Below the pieces are notes generated by a model, which saw only the letters and a list, made by a program, of their open reading frames with translations, searched no databases and was not told where the DNA came from. From positions 1-10,829 of the forward strand of contig QIJM01000099.1 of assembly GCA_003232445.1 (NCBI GenBank): a stretch of 10,829 nt of DNA. The letters are read 5' to 3'. The stretch is from Paraglaciecola arctica (GTDB lineage: Bacteria; Pseudomonadota; Gammaproteobacteria; Enterobacterales; Alteromonadaceae). Positions 1 through 7,225 of this stretch are shown here, piece by piece (position 1 is the first letter of the stretch; the number at the start of each line of letters is the position of its first letter). The position numbers and the translations under genes were made by a program.

Positions 1-839
1 AAGAACGCACAGTTTTAACACCTGCCGCTTCTAGCGCTTTAAATTTTTCTTCAGCTGTACCTTTACCGCCTGCGATAATCGCTCCGGCATGGCCCATACG
101 TTTGCCTTCAGGTGCAGTGACACCAGCAATGTATGAAACAACAGGTTTAGTCACATTATCTTTGATAAATTCAGCGGCTTCTTCTTCAGCAGAGCCACCG
201 ATTTCACCAATCATAACGATTGCTTCTGTCTTAGGATCTTCTTGGAACATTTTCAAAATGTCGATGAAGTTTGAACCAGGGATAGGGTCGCCACCAATAC
301 CTATACAAGTAGATTGACCGAAACCTTCGTCGGTAGTTTGTTTAACGGCTTCGTAGGTTAGAGTACCAGAGCGAGAAACAATACCGACCTTACCAGGCTT
401 GTGGATATGACCAGGCATGATCCCAATTTTACATTCATCAGGAGTAATAACGCCTGGGCAGTTTGGACCGATCATACGCACGCCTTTAGCGTCCACATAT
501 GCTTTCACAAACAACATATCAATAGTGGGGATACCTTCAGTGATACAAACGATTAGTTCGATACCAGCATCAGCCGCTTCAACAAGCTTCAACAATTGAA
601 TCTTTACAAAATGCAGCAGGTACGTAGATAACAGATGCCGTTGCGCCTGTTTTTTCTACCGCTTCGCGAACTGTGTTGAATACAGGTAAATCAAGATGCG
701 TAGTGCCGCCTTTGCCTGGCGTTACCCCGCCAACCATTTTTGTACCGTAAGCAATAGCTTGTTCTGAGTGGAAAGTACCTTGACCACCAGTAAAACCCTG
801 ACAGATAACTTTGGTGCCTTTATTTATTAATATAGACAT
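1..839 (-). pseudogene. sucD: Succinyl-CoA synthetase alpha subunit, frameshifted, 3' end outside window
   Basis: SucD binds CoA and carries the phosphohistidine of succinyl-CoA synthetase, which converts succinyl-CoA to succinate with ATP or GTP formation; it works as a cytoplasmic complex with SucC. The ATG at 839 overlaps the sucC stop by one base (TAATG). Translation gives 86 residues ending ...CKDSIVEAC and then TGA at 579-581. The rest of the protein continues without interruption in another frame down to base 1: GPNCPG, the SRSGTLTYEA region and the KRMGHAGAI phosphohistidine motif are all present. The break is an exact 10-bp tandem duplication at 576-595. Dropping one copy reads DSIVEAADAGIEL and restores about 276 codons of a family length near 289; the last dozen or so lie outside the window. 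As written, the product lacks the catalytic histidine and most of the protein. The identity is certain; whether the lesion is biological is not known. Confidence 0.93.
576..595. repeat. Exact 10-bp tandem duplication that breaks sucD
   Basis: GCTTCAACAA occurs twice, head to tail, at 576-585 and 586-595 (plus strand). Ten is not a multiple of three, so the second copy shifts the sucD frame and produces a TGA a few bases later. With a single copy the gene reads through with normal family sequence. The junction creates an AAGCTT hexamer at 584-589. Confidence 0.95.
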
Positions 840-2005
840 TATTTGCCCTCCGCGGCTTTAACAACTAACTTAGCAGCATCAGTTAAACTGCTTGCAGCAA
901 TGATATCAAGATCTGAACCGGCTAATACTTTACGGCCTAGTTCAGCGTTAGTCCCTTCAAGACGTACAACAACAGGTACGTTTACACCTACCTCTTTCAC
1001 TGCACCGATGATACCTTCAGCAATCATGTCACAACGTACAATGCCACCAAAAATATTAACTAATACGGCACTAACATTGCTGTCAGAAAGAATAATTTTG
1101 AATGCTTCAGCAACACGTTCTTTGGTTGCACCGCCGCCTACATCGAGAAAGTTAGCTGGTTTGCCACCGTGTAGGTTAACAATATCCATAGTCCCCATAG
1201 CAAGACCGGCACCGTTAACCATGCAGCCAACGTTTCCGTCTAGTGCTACGTAGTTAAGCTCCCATTTAGCCGCTTCTGCTTCACGCGCATCATCTTGTGA
1301 TGGATCGTGCATAGCAGCAACTTTAGGTTGACGATATGCTGCGTTGCCATCGATAGCCAATTTAGCGTCTAGGCAATGAATATCGCCATCAGCTTTGATC
1401 ACTAGTGGGTTGATTTCGATAAGTGCGATATCTAGGTCAACAAACATTTTTGCAAGACCAAGGAATATCTTAGTGAACTGTTTAATTTGCACGCCTTTAA
1501 GGCCCAATTTAAACGCCATTTCACGGGCTTGGTAAGGTTGTGCACCAACGATAGGATCGATTTCAGCTTTTAAAATCTTTTCAGGCGTTTCTTCAGCAAC
1601 AGTTTCAATTTCAACACCGCCTTCAGTAGACGCCATGAAAACGATACGACGAGAAGTACGGTCAACTACTGCACCTAAATATAACTCATCGGCGATGTCA
1701 GTACATGTTTCAACCAAAATTTTAGTTACTGGCTGGCCATGTTCGTCGGTCTGGAAAGTCACTAAATTTTTGCCTAACCACTTTTCAGCGAAGGCTTTTA
1801 TTTCTTCTTTAGTTTTAACCAGTTTTACGCCACCAGCCTTACCACGACCCCCTGCGTGAACTTGGCATTTGACTACCCACTCACTGCCGCCAATTTTATC
1901 AGCTGCCGCTACTGCTTCTTCTGGAGAAGAAGCGGCGATCCCGTCAGAGACTGGCAAGCCGTACTCTTTGAATAACTGCTTGCCTTGATATTCATGCAAA
2001 TTCAT
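839..2005 (-). CDS. sucC: Succinyl-CoA synthetase beta subunit
   Basis: This is the nucleotide-binding and dimer-partner subunit of succinyl-CoA synthetase in the TCA cycle. The 388 residues equal the E. coli length. The start MNLHEYQGKQLF is the family N-terminus. An ATP-grasp domain follows, with WVVKCQVHAGGRGKAGG near residues 43-59 (nucleotide binding), and EINPLV and CLDAK (metal-ligand region) near 200-215. The C-terminal ligase domain has NGAGLAMGTMD, FLDVGGGA and NIFGGIVRCD. No indels or missing motifs were seen. The gene starts 122 bases after sucB, with only a weak ribosome-binding site ahead of its ATG, and runs into sucD with a one-base overlap, which suggests translational coupling. 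If sucD is truly broken, SucC would lack its partner and the complex would be inactive. Confidence 0.97.
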   Translation of the reverse strand: MNLHEYQGKQLFKEYGLPVSDGIAASSPEEAVAAADKIGGSEWVVKCQVHAGGRGKAGGVKLVKTKEEIKAFAEKWLGKNLVTFQTDEHGQPVTKILVETCTDIADELYLGAVVDRTSRRIVFMASTEGGVEIETVAEETPEKILKAEIDPIVGAQPYQAREMAFKLGLKGVQIKQFTKIFLGLAKMFVDLDIALIEINPLVIKADGDIHCLDAKLAIDGNAAYRQPKVAAMHDPSQDDAREAEAAKWELNYVALDGNVGCMVNGAGLAMGTMDIVNLHGGKPANFLDVGGGATKERVAEAFKIILSDSNVSAVLVNIFGGIVRCDMIAEGIIGAVKEVGVNVPVVVRLEGTNAELGRKVLAGSDLDIIAASSLTDAAKLVVKAAEGK

Positions 2006-2093
2006 GGTTTTTTTACCCGTTTAATTTAAGAAAAAAGCCGCCAATAAGCCGCTTTATTTTGTAAACCGTCAACTAAAAAGTAACGGCGAAGAC

Positions 2094-2118
2094 GCAGGTG
2101 AGGAAACGCCTCACCTGC
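2094..2118 (-). promoter_or_regulatory. Stem-loop between sucB and sucC
   Basis: A perfect 10-bp inverted repeat (GCAGGTGAGG paired with CCTCACCTGC) with a 5-base loop lies 9 bases after the sucB stop codon. On the minus strand the stem is followed by GTCTTCGCCG and not by a T run, so it is not a standard intrinsic terminator. It may be an mRNA-stabilising or processing hairpin, or a partial attenuator, that sets the ratio of sucAB to sucCD message. The structure is plain in the sequence; the role is inferred. Confidence 0.6.
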
Positions 2119-2127
2119 CTCGATTAA

Positions 2128-3594
2128 TTACACATCTAATAATAGGCGTGTAGGATCTTCTAACATTTCCTTGATGGTCACCAAAAAGCCAACAGACTCT
2201 TTACCATCAATAATGCGGTGATCGTAAGACAATGCTAAATACATCATTGGCAAAATTTCTACTTTTCCGTTCACTGCCATAGGTCTATCTTGGATTTTAT
2301 GCATACCCAAAATAGCGCTTTGTGGAAGGTTTAGAATAGGTGTCGACATCAACGAACCAAACACTCCACCGTTAGTAATAGTAAAATTTCCGCCCTGCAT
2401 TTCAGCCAAACTCAATTTACCATCACGACCTTTAAGCGCTAGTGCTCTGATACCACCTTCAACTCCTGCCATACTTAATGTATCAGTGTCCTTAAGTACG
2501 GGTGTCACCAATCCACGAGGAGTCGATACAGCAATAGAGATATCGAAATAGTTGTGATAACAAATATCATCACCATCGATAGAAGCATTTACTTCTGGGA
2601 AACGTTTAAGTGCTTCAGTCACCGCTTTCACATAGAAAGACATAAAACCAAGACGAATACCGTGACGTTTTTCAAAGCTTTCTTGGTATTGCTTACGCAA
2701 GTCCATGATTGGCTTCATGTTCACTTCGTTAAAGGTAGTCAACATAGCCGTACTATTTTTCGCTTCTAATAAACGAGTGGCGATGGTTTTACGCAAACGT
2801 GTCATAGGCACACGTTTTTCCGTGCGATGACCTAAGGCACCAGCTGGTGCTGCTTCTGACGATGCTGCAGGTTTTGCTGCTGGCGCTTGCAAAGACTTTT
2901 CAACGTCTTCTTTAGTCACGCGACCACCTTTGCCTGTGCCTTTAATTTTAGCCGCATCTAAGCCTTTTTCAGCTAGCAATCTGCGAACTGACGGGCTAAG
3001 TGCATCGTTTTCTTCCGTTGCAGCTTCGCCTGCTGGCGCAGCTGCAACGGCTCCAGCGACAAAATTCGCAATAACTTGCTCACCCGTGACGGTTTCTCCT
3101 TCGAGCGCTAAAATATCACTTAGCGAACCATCGGTAGGTGCAACCACTTCTAACACGACTTTATCGGTCTCGATATCAACTAAGTTCTGATCACGAGAAA
3201 TGGCTTCACCTGGCTTTACATGCCAAGTTGCAATTGTTGCATCTGCCACTGATTCTGGCAGAACAGGTACCTTGATTTCCACTGATTCACCTTTATTATC
3301 GGATGGTTGACTTGTTTTTTTACTGGCTTGAGCAGGAGCATCAGCCCCTGCGCTCGCACCTTCCTCGAAATTAGCAATAGTTTGTTCACCTAACACTGTT
3401 TCGCCTTCAGCTTGAAAAATCTCACTGACAACGCCATCTACAGGTGCTACCACTTCTAACACTACTTTATCTGTTTCAATATCTACAAGACTTTGATCGC
3501 GACTGACTTTGTCGCCTACCTTTACGTGCCAGGTAGCGATTGATGCATCTGCCACTGATTCAGGCAATACCGGTACTTTTATTTCTATTGTCAT
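2128..3594 (-). CDS. sucB: 2-Oxoglutarate dehydrogenase E2, dihydrolipoyl succinyltransferase with two lipoyl domains
   Basis: SucB moves the succinyl group from E1 to CoA, using a lipoyl-lysine swinging arm, and forms the core of the 2-oxoglutarate dehydrogenase complex. Domains in order: lipoyl domain 1 (residues about 5-76, lysine 43 in IETDKVV), an Ala/Ser/Gln-rich linker, lipoyl domain 2 (about 107-178, lysine 145), an Ala/Glu linker, the E1/E3-binding domain (about 199-235, LSPSVRRLLAEKGLD), an Ala/Pro linker, and the acyltransferase domain (about 255-488) with the HxxxD motif at His459/Asp463. The protein has 488 residues against 405 in E. coli SucB, which has one lipoyl domain; the extra length is the second lipoyl domain. 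The ATG at 3594 has an AAGGAA ribosome-binding site that overlaps the sucA stop, with a 9-base gap. No damage was seen. Confidence 0.97.
   Translation of the reverse strand: MTIEIKVPVLPESVADASIATWHVKVGDKVSRDQSLVDIETDKVVLEVVAPVDGVVSEIFQAEGETVLGEQTIANFEEGASAGADAPAQASKKTSQPSDNKGESVEIKVPVLPESVADATIATWHVKPGEAISRDQNLVDIETDKVVLEVVAPTDGSLSDILALEGETVTGEQVIANFVAGAVAAAPAGEAATEENDALSPSVRRLLAEKGLDAAKIKGTGKGGRVTKEDVEKSLQAPAAKPAASSEAAPAGALGHRTEKRVPMTRLRKTIATRLLEAKNSTAMLTTFNEVNMKPIMDLRKQYQESFEKRHGIRLGFMSFYVKAVTEALKRFPEVNASIDGDDICYHNYFDISIAVSTPRGLVTPVLKDTDTLSMAGVEGGIRALALKGRDGKLSLAEMQGGNFTITNGGVFGSLMSTPILNLPQSAILGMHKIQDRPMAVNGKVEILPMMYLALSYDHRIIDGKESVGFLVTIKEMLEDPTRLLLDV
3061..3582 (-). repeat. Duplicated lipoyl domain inside sucB
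   Basis: Residues 5-76 (3367-3582) and 107-178 (3061-3276) of SucB align without gaps and are identical at about 57 of 72 positions by my count. Both keep the lipoyl-lysine motif DIETDKVVLEVVAP. The offset is 102 codons (306 bases). Multiple lipoyl domains are common in pyruvate dehydrogenase E2 but less usual in succinyltransferases. Confidence 0.9.
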
Positions 3595-3603
3595 ACTGGT
3601 TCC

Positions 3604-6429
3604 TTATTTAATTGTTAATGCATCATCAACCAATTCTTTTTGCTGTTGGTTGTGAACTGAAATATAGCCTACCGCAGGAGAAGCAGAGGCTTTTCGACCG
3701 GCATAAGTTAATCTGGCAGCTTTTGGCAACGAAGACCAAAAATGATGTTGGCTACAATACCAAGCACCTTGATTTTGCGGTTCTTCTTGACACCATACCC
3801 AATCTTTAACGTGTTTAAATTTACTGACTACTTGAGAAATTTCCACATGCGGAAAAGGGTAAAGTTGTTCGATACGGATAATAGCCACATCGGTTTGCTT
3901 ATCCTTACGACGCTGCTCTAACAAGTCGTAATAGACTTTGCCCGAACACATCACCACACGCTTAACTTTACTTGGGCTAAGCTTATCAATTTCATCGATA
4001 ACATTGTGGAACACACCCTCAGCCAAGTCTTCGATGCTAGATACAGCCAAGGGATGACGTAACAAAGACTTAGGTGACATAACAATGAGTGGTCTACGCA
4101 TCGGACGTAACGCCTGACGACGTAACATATTGAATACTTGAGCAGGTGTTGAAGGTACACAGACTTGCCAGTTGTGATCAGCGCACATCTGTAAGAAACG
4201 TTCTAACCTAGCAGAACTATGTTCGGGTCCTTGTCCTTCATAACCATGAGGTAATAACATGGTTAATCCGCATAAACGTCCCCACTTGGCTTCACCAGAG
4301 CTTAAGAACTGATCAATCACTACTTGTGCACCGTTGGCAAAATCACCAAATTGGGCTTCCCAAATAGTCAACGTACCAGGTTCTGCTGTCGCGTAGCCAA
4401 ACTCAAACGCCAGTACCGCAGCTTCGGACAAAACAGAATCATATATTTCCATTTTGCCTTGCTCGGCATGCAAATGAGCTAAAGGCATATAAGCAGAACC
4501 ATCGGTTTGATTATGCAACACTGCATGGCGATGGAAGAAAGTACCACGACCAGAATCTTGCCCCGTCATACGGATATGACTACCACCGTCAACAATCGCA
4601 GCGTAACCTAAGTTTTCTGCCATGCCCCAATCTAGTGCTTTTTCGCCATTAACCATAGATACACGATCTTTATATAGCTTAGCAACACGTGATTGCAACT
4701 TATGTTCAGCGGGAAAAGTACAGAGTTTTTTACCTAATTCTTTTATTTTTTCGACACTGATTGCACTGTCGTATTCCACGTCCCAATCATGTCCAAGATA
4801 CGGAGACCAATCCACTGAATGTTCAGTCATCGGACGCCACTCTTCGACCACACAAGCACCGTGATCTAAAGCGGCACGATAGTCACTGACCAGTCTTTCC
4901 ACTTCGTGAGCTTCTATAATGCCTTCAGCGATAAGTTGATCTGCATAAATTTTACGCGGCACAGGGTGTATTTTGATTTTTTGATACATCAAAGGCTGAG
5001 TTGCATTCGGTTCATCAGCTTCGTTGTGTCCATGACGACGATAACAAACTAAATCAATCACCACGTCACGTTTAAATTGATTGCGATAATCTAGCGCCAG
5101 TTTAGTGACAAATAATACCGCTTCAGGATCATCAGCGTTAACGTGAAATATCGGAGCCTGAACCATCTTAGCAATGTCAGTACAGTATTGAGTTGAACGG
5201 GTATCTTCTATTTTAGAGGTGGTAAAACCCACCTGATTATTAATAACAATACGCACTGTGCCGCCCACTTGGAAACCACGGGTTTGCGACATATTAAAGG
5301 TTTCTTGCACTACACCTTGACCCGCGATGGCTGAATCACCATGAATGGTAATCGGCAAGACTAATGAACCATCGGTACAACCACGCCTGTCTAATCGAGC
5401 TCGCACAGAACCAATAACCACTGGGTTAACGATTTCAAGATGCGATGGGTTAAAGGCTAAAGCTAAATGCAAATTACCGCCGGGTGTGGCGAAATCAGAA
5501 GAGTAACCAGCGTGATATTTCACATCACCGGCACCCAGTGAATCGTCATGTTTACCAGAAAACTCATCAAAAAGAATTGATGGATTTTTACCCAGCACAT
5601 TCACTAAGGTATTAATTCTACCTCTGTGAGCCATACCAATAACCACTTCTTTAGTACCATTACTGCCGGCATGACGGATAAAACCCTTCAGCATAGGCAC
5701 TAATGCATCACCGCCTTCAAGAGAAAAACGCTTCGCACCAGGGAATTTAGCGCCGATGTATTTTTCCATACCATCTGCAGCCACTAAGCCTTTGAGAATG
5801 CTGATTTTTTCTTCTCGAGAGATTTCAGGCTTGGCTTGCACTGATTCGATATGCTGCTGCACCCAACGCTTTTGCTCAGTATCGGTAATATGCATATACT
5901 CAGTACCGATAGAGCCACAATAGGTGCGATTAAGAGACTTGAATAACTCACCTAAAGGCATGGATTCTTTGCCAAAAGCATAAGAGCCCACGTTATAGGT
6001 GATATCAAAATCTTTCTCAGAAAGGTTATGATGGGACAGTTCTAAGTCTCTGACCCTTGGTTGTTTCCACAATTCAAGGGGGTCAAGATTGGCATGTTGA
6101 TGGCCTCTAAATCGAAAGGCATTGATCAACTGCAATACTTTAACTTGTTTTTCGTCACCGCCACCTGTACTTGATTGCGTGGCCCCAGCACCTGTTCTAA
6201 CAGCAGGGCCAAGCGCAGCTAAGGCACGGAATTGATCACGAACAAGGCTATGTTTGGTTTCAACGCCTACCCCATCAAGTTTAGGTAGCTTTTCAAAAAT
6301 GCCACGCCATTCTTCAGATACGCTTTGCGCATCGTCTAAATACACTTCATACATTTCTTCAATATAAGTAGCGTTGCCACCAGCCATGTGAGAGGAGTCC
6401 CACCATGCTTTCATCACGCTTTGTTGCAT
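3604..6429 (-). CDS. sucA: 2-Oxoglutarate dehydrogenase E1, thiamine diphosphate dependent
   Basis: SucA decarboxylates 2-oxoglutarate and passes the succinyl group to lipoyl-SucB. The 941 residues compare with 933 in E. coli, and the whole length aligns. Visible signatures are: the N-terminal WWDSSHMAGGNATYIEEMYE segment that contacts E2; VKVLQLINAFRFRGHQHANL; GMAHRGRIN with an active-site histidine near residue 270; the thiamine diphosphate and magnesium motif from IHGDSAIAGQG to INNQVGFTTS; DLVCYRRHGHNEADEP; and the transketolase-like domain with EDSGRGTFFHRHA-type sequence (here QDSGRGTFFHRHA), EAQFGDFANGAQ and GYEGQGPEHSSARLERFLQ. The ATG at 6429 has AAGGGA six bases upstream. The gap from sdhB is 74 bases, and sucB follows after 9 bases. 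No lesion was found. Confidence 0.98.
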   Translation of the reverse strand: MQQSVMKAWWDSSHMAGGNATYIEEMYEVYLDDAQSVSEEWRGIFEKLPKLDGVGVETKHSLVRDQFRALAALGPAVRTGAGATQSSTGGGDEKQVKVLQLINAFRFRGHQHANLDPLELWKQPRVRDLELSHHNLSEKDFDITYNVGSYAFGKESMPLGELFKSLNRTYCGSIGTEYMHITDTEQKRWVQQHIESVQAKPEISREEKISILKGLVAADGMEKYIGAKFPGAKRFSLEGGDALVPMLKGFIRHAGSNGTKEVVIGMAHRGRINTLVNVLGKNPSILFDEFSGKHDDSLGAGDVKYHAGYSSDFATPGGNLHLALAFNPSHLEIVNPVVIGSVRARLDRRGCTDGSLVLPITIHGDSAIAGQGVVQETFNMSQTRGFQVGGTVRIVINNQVGFTTSKIEDTRSTQYCTDIAKMVQAPIFHVNADDPEAVLFVTKLALDYRNQFKRDVVIDLVCYRRHGHNEADEPNATQPLMYQKIKIHPVPRKIYADQLIAEGIIEAHEVERLVSDYRAALDHGACVVEEWRPMTEHSVDWSPYLGHDWDVEYDSAISVEKIKELGKKLCTFPAEHKLQSRVAKLYKDRVSMVNGEKALDWGMAENLGYAAIVDGGSHIRMTGQDSGRGTFFHRHAVLHNQTDGSAYMPLAHLHAEQGKMEIYDSVLSEAAVLAFEFGYATAEPGTLTIWEAQFGDFANGAQVVIDQFLSSGEAKWGRLCGLTMLLPHGYEGQGPEHSSARLERFLQMCADHNWQVCVPSTPAQVFNMLRRQALRPMRRPLIVMSPKSLLRHPLAVSSIEDLAEGVFHNVIDEIDKLSPSKVKRVVMCSGKVYYDLLEQRRKDKQTDVAIIRIEQLYPFPHVEISQVVSKFKHVKDWVWCQEEPQNQGAWYCSQHHFWSSLPKAARLTYAGRKASASPAVGYISVHNQQQKELVDDALTIK

Positions 6430-6464
6430 TGTTGTCCCTTGATTTTAATCAGACTTGCAATTAT

Positions 6465-6480
6465 GTGTGCTTGCGCACAC
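6465..6480 (-). promoter_or_regulatory. Small GNRA-type hairpin between sdhB and sucA
   Basis: On the minus strand GTGTGC-GCAA-GCACAC forms a 6-bp stem closed by a GNRA-class tetraloop, in the 74-base sdhB-sucA gap. It is not followed by a T run, so termination is unlikely. It may protect the mRNA or separate sdh and suc segments; this is inferred from position and shape only. Confidence 0.45.
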
Positions 6481-6503
6481 GGTATTTTTATTTTTGGTAA
6501 AAT

Positions 6504-7214
6504 CTATACTGCTCGTTTCAACAGCATTGATTTAATATGTCCAATCGCTTTAGTTGGGTTTAATCCTTTAGGACAAACACTGACGCAATTCATGATGCCA
6601 TGACATCTAAACACACTAAATGCATCGTCTAAATCACTTAAACGCTCATCTGTTGCTGTATCTCGGCTATCGGCTAAAAAACGGTAAGCATGCAATAAAC
6701 CAGCAGGGCCAATAAACTTGTCAGGATTCCACCAGAAAGACGGACAAGAGCTTGAACAACAAGCGCATAAAATACACTCATACAAACCGTCTAGTTTTTC
6801 TCTTTCTTCAGGTGCCTGCAAAAATTCACGCGCTGGCGGCTGGTTATCATCATTGATAAGAAACGGCTTGATTTTTTCATACTGAGTATAAAATTGGGTC
6901 ATATCAGTCACTAAATCACGCACTACTGGCATTCCAGGTAATGGACGAACCACTATCTTAGAGCCTTTAAGTGCGGATAGCGGCATGATGCAGGCTAAGC
7001 CATTTTTACCATTCATGTTCACGCCATCAGAGCCACATACACCCTCTCGGCATGAACGACGAAATGACAAAGTAGGATCTTTTTCTTTTAATGCTATCAG
7101 AGCGTCAAGCACCATCATGTCTTGGCCTTCTTCGACCTCTAATTGATAGTCTTGCATACGAGGAGCATTATCAACATCAGGGTTGTAACGGTAAATAGAA
7201 AAGTTCAACTGCAT
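6504..7214 (-). CDS. sdhB: Succinate dehydrogenase iron-sulfur subunit
   Basis: SdhB carries electrons from the SdhA flavin to ubiquinone through three iron-sulfur clusters, on the cytoplasmic face of the inner membrane. The 236 residues compare with 238 in E. coli. The plant-type ferredoxin domain has the 2Fe-2S ligands Cys55, Cys60, Asp63 and Cys75 (SCREGVCGSDG ... GLAC); the Asp ligand matches E. coli. The C-terminal helical domain has CILCACCSSSCPSFWW near 147-160 and RCHGIMNCVSVCPKGLNP near 203-220, supplying the 4Fe-4S and 3Fe-4S ligands. All cluster ligands are present. The ATG at 7214 follows sdhA by 11 bases, with AGGAG overlapping the sdhA TAG. No damage was seen, so SdhB could be made even if SdhA and SdhD are not functional. 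Confidence 0.98.
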   Translation of the reverse strand: MQLNFSIYRYNPDVDNAPRMQDYQLEVEEGQDMMVLDALIALKEKDPTLSFRRSCREGVCGSDGVNMNGKNGLACIMPLSALKGSKIVVRPLPGMPVVRDLVTDMTQFYTQYEKIKPFLINDDNQPPAREFLQAPEEREKLDGLYECILCACCSSSCPSFWWNPDKFIGPAGLLHAYRFLADSRDTATDERLSDLDDAFSVFRCHGIMNCVSVCPKGLNPTKAIGHIKSMLLKRAV

Positions 7215-7225
7215 TGTCGTTACTC

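Noticed and set aside
584..589. AAGCTT (HindIII) site at the sucD duplication junction as evidence of cloning
   Set aside because: A fill-in or linker would leave a 4-base or linker-like insertion, not a 10-bp copy of native sequence; the site follows from the duplication itself.
576..595. Programmed ribosomal frameshift to make full-length SucD
   Set aside because: There is no slippery heptamer, and the extra bases are an exact duplicate of adjacent coding sequence, which is the mark of a duplication mutation.
843..1253. Plus-strand open frame of 136 codons opposite sucC
   Set aside because: It is a low-complexity shadow frame of a well-conserved gene with no ribosome-binding site or family resemblance.
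2022..2060. Intrinsic terminator before sucC (AAAGC/GCTTT followed by T-rich sequence on the minus strand)
   Set aside because: The stem is only 5 bp with a 12-base loop; it is too weak to call.
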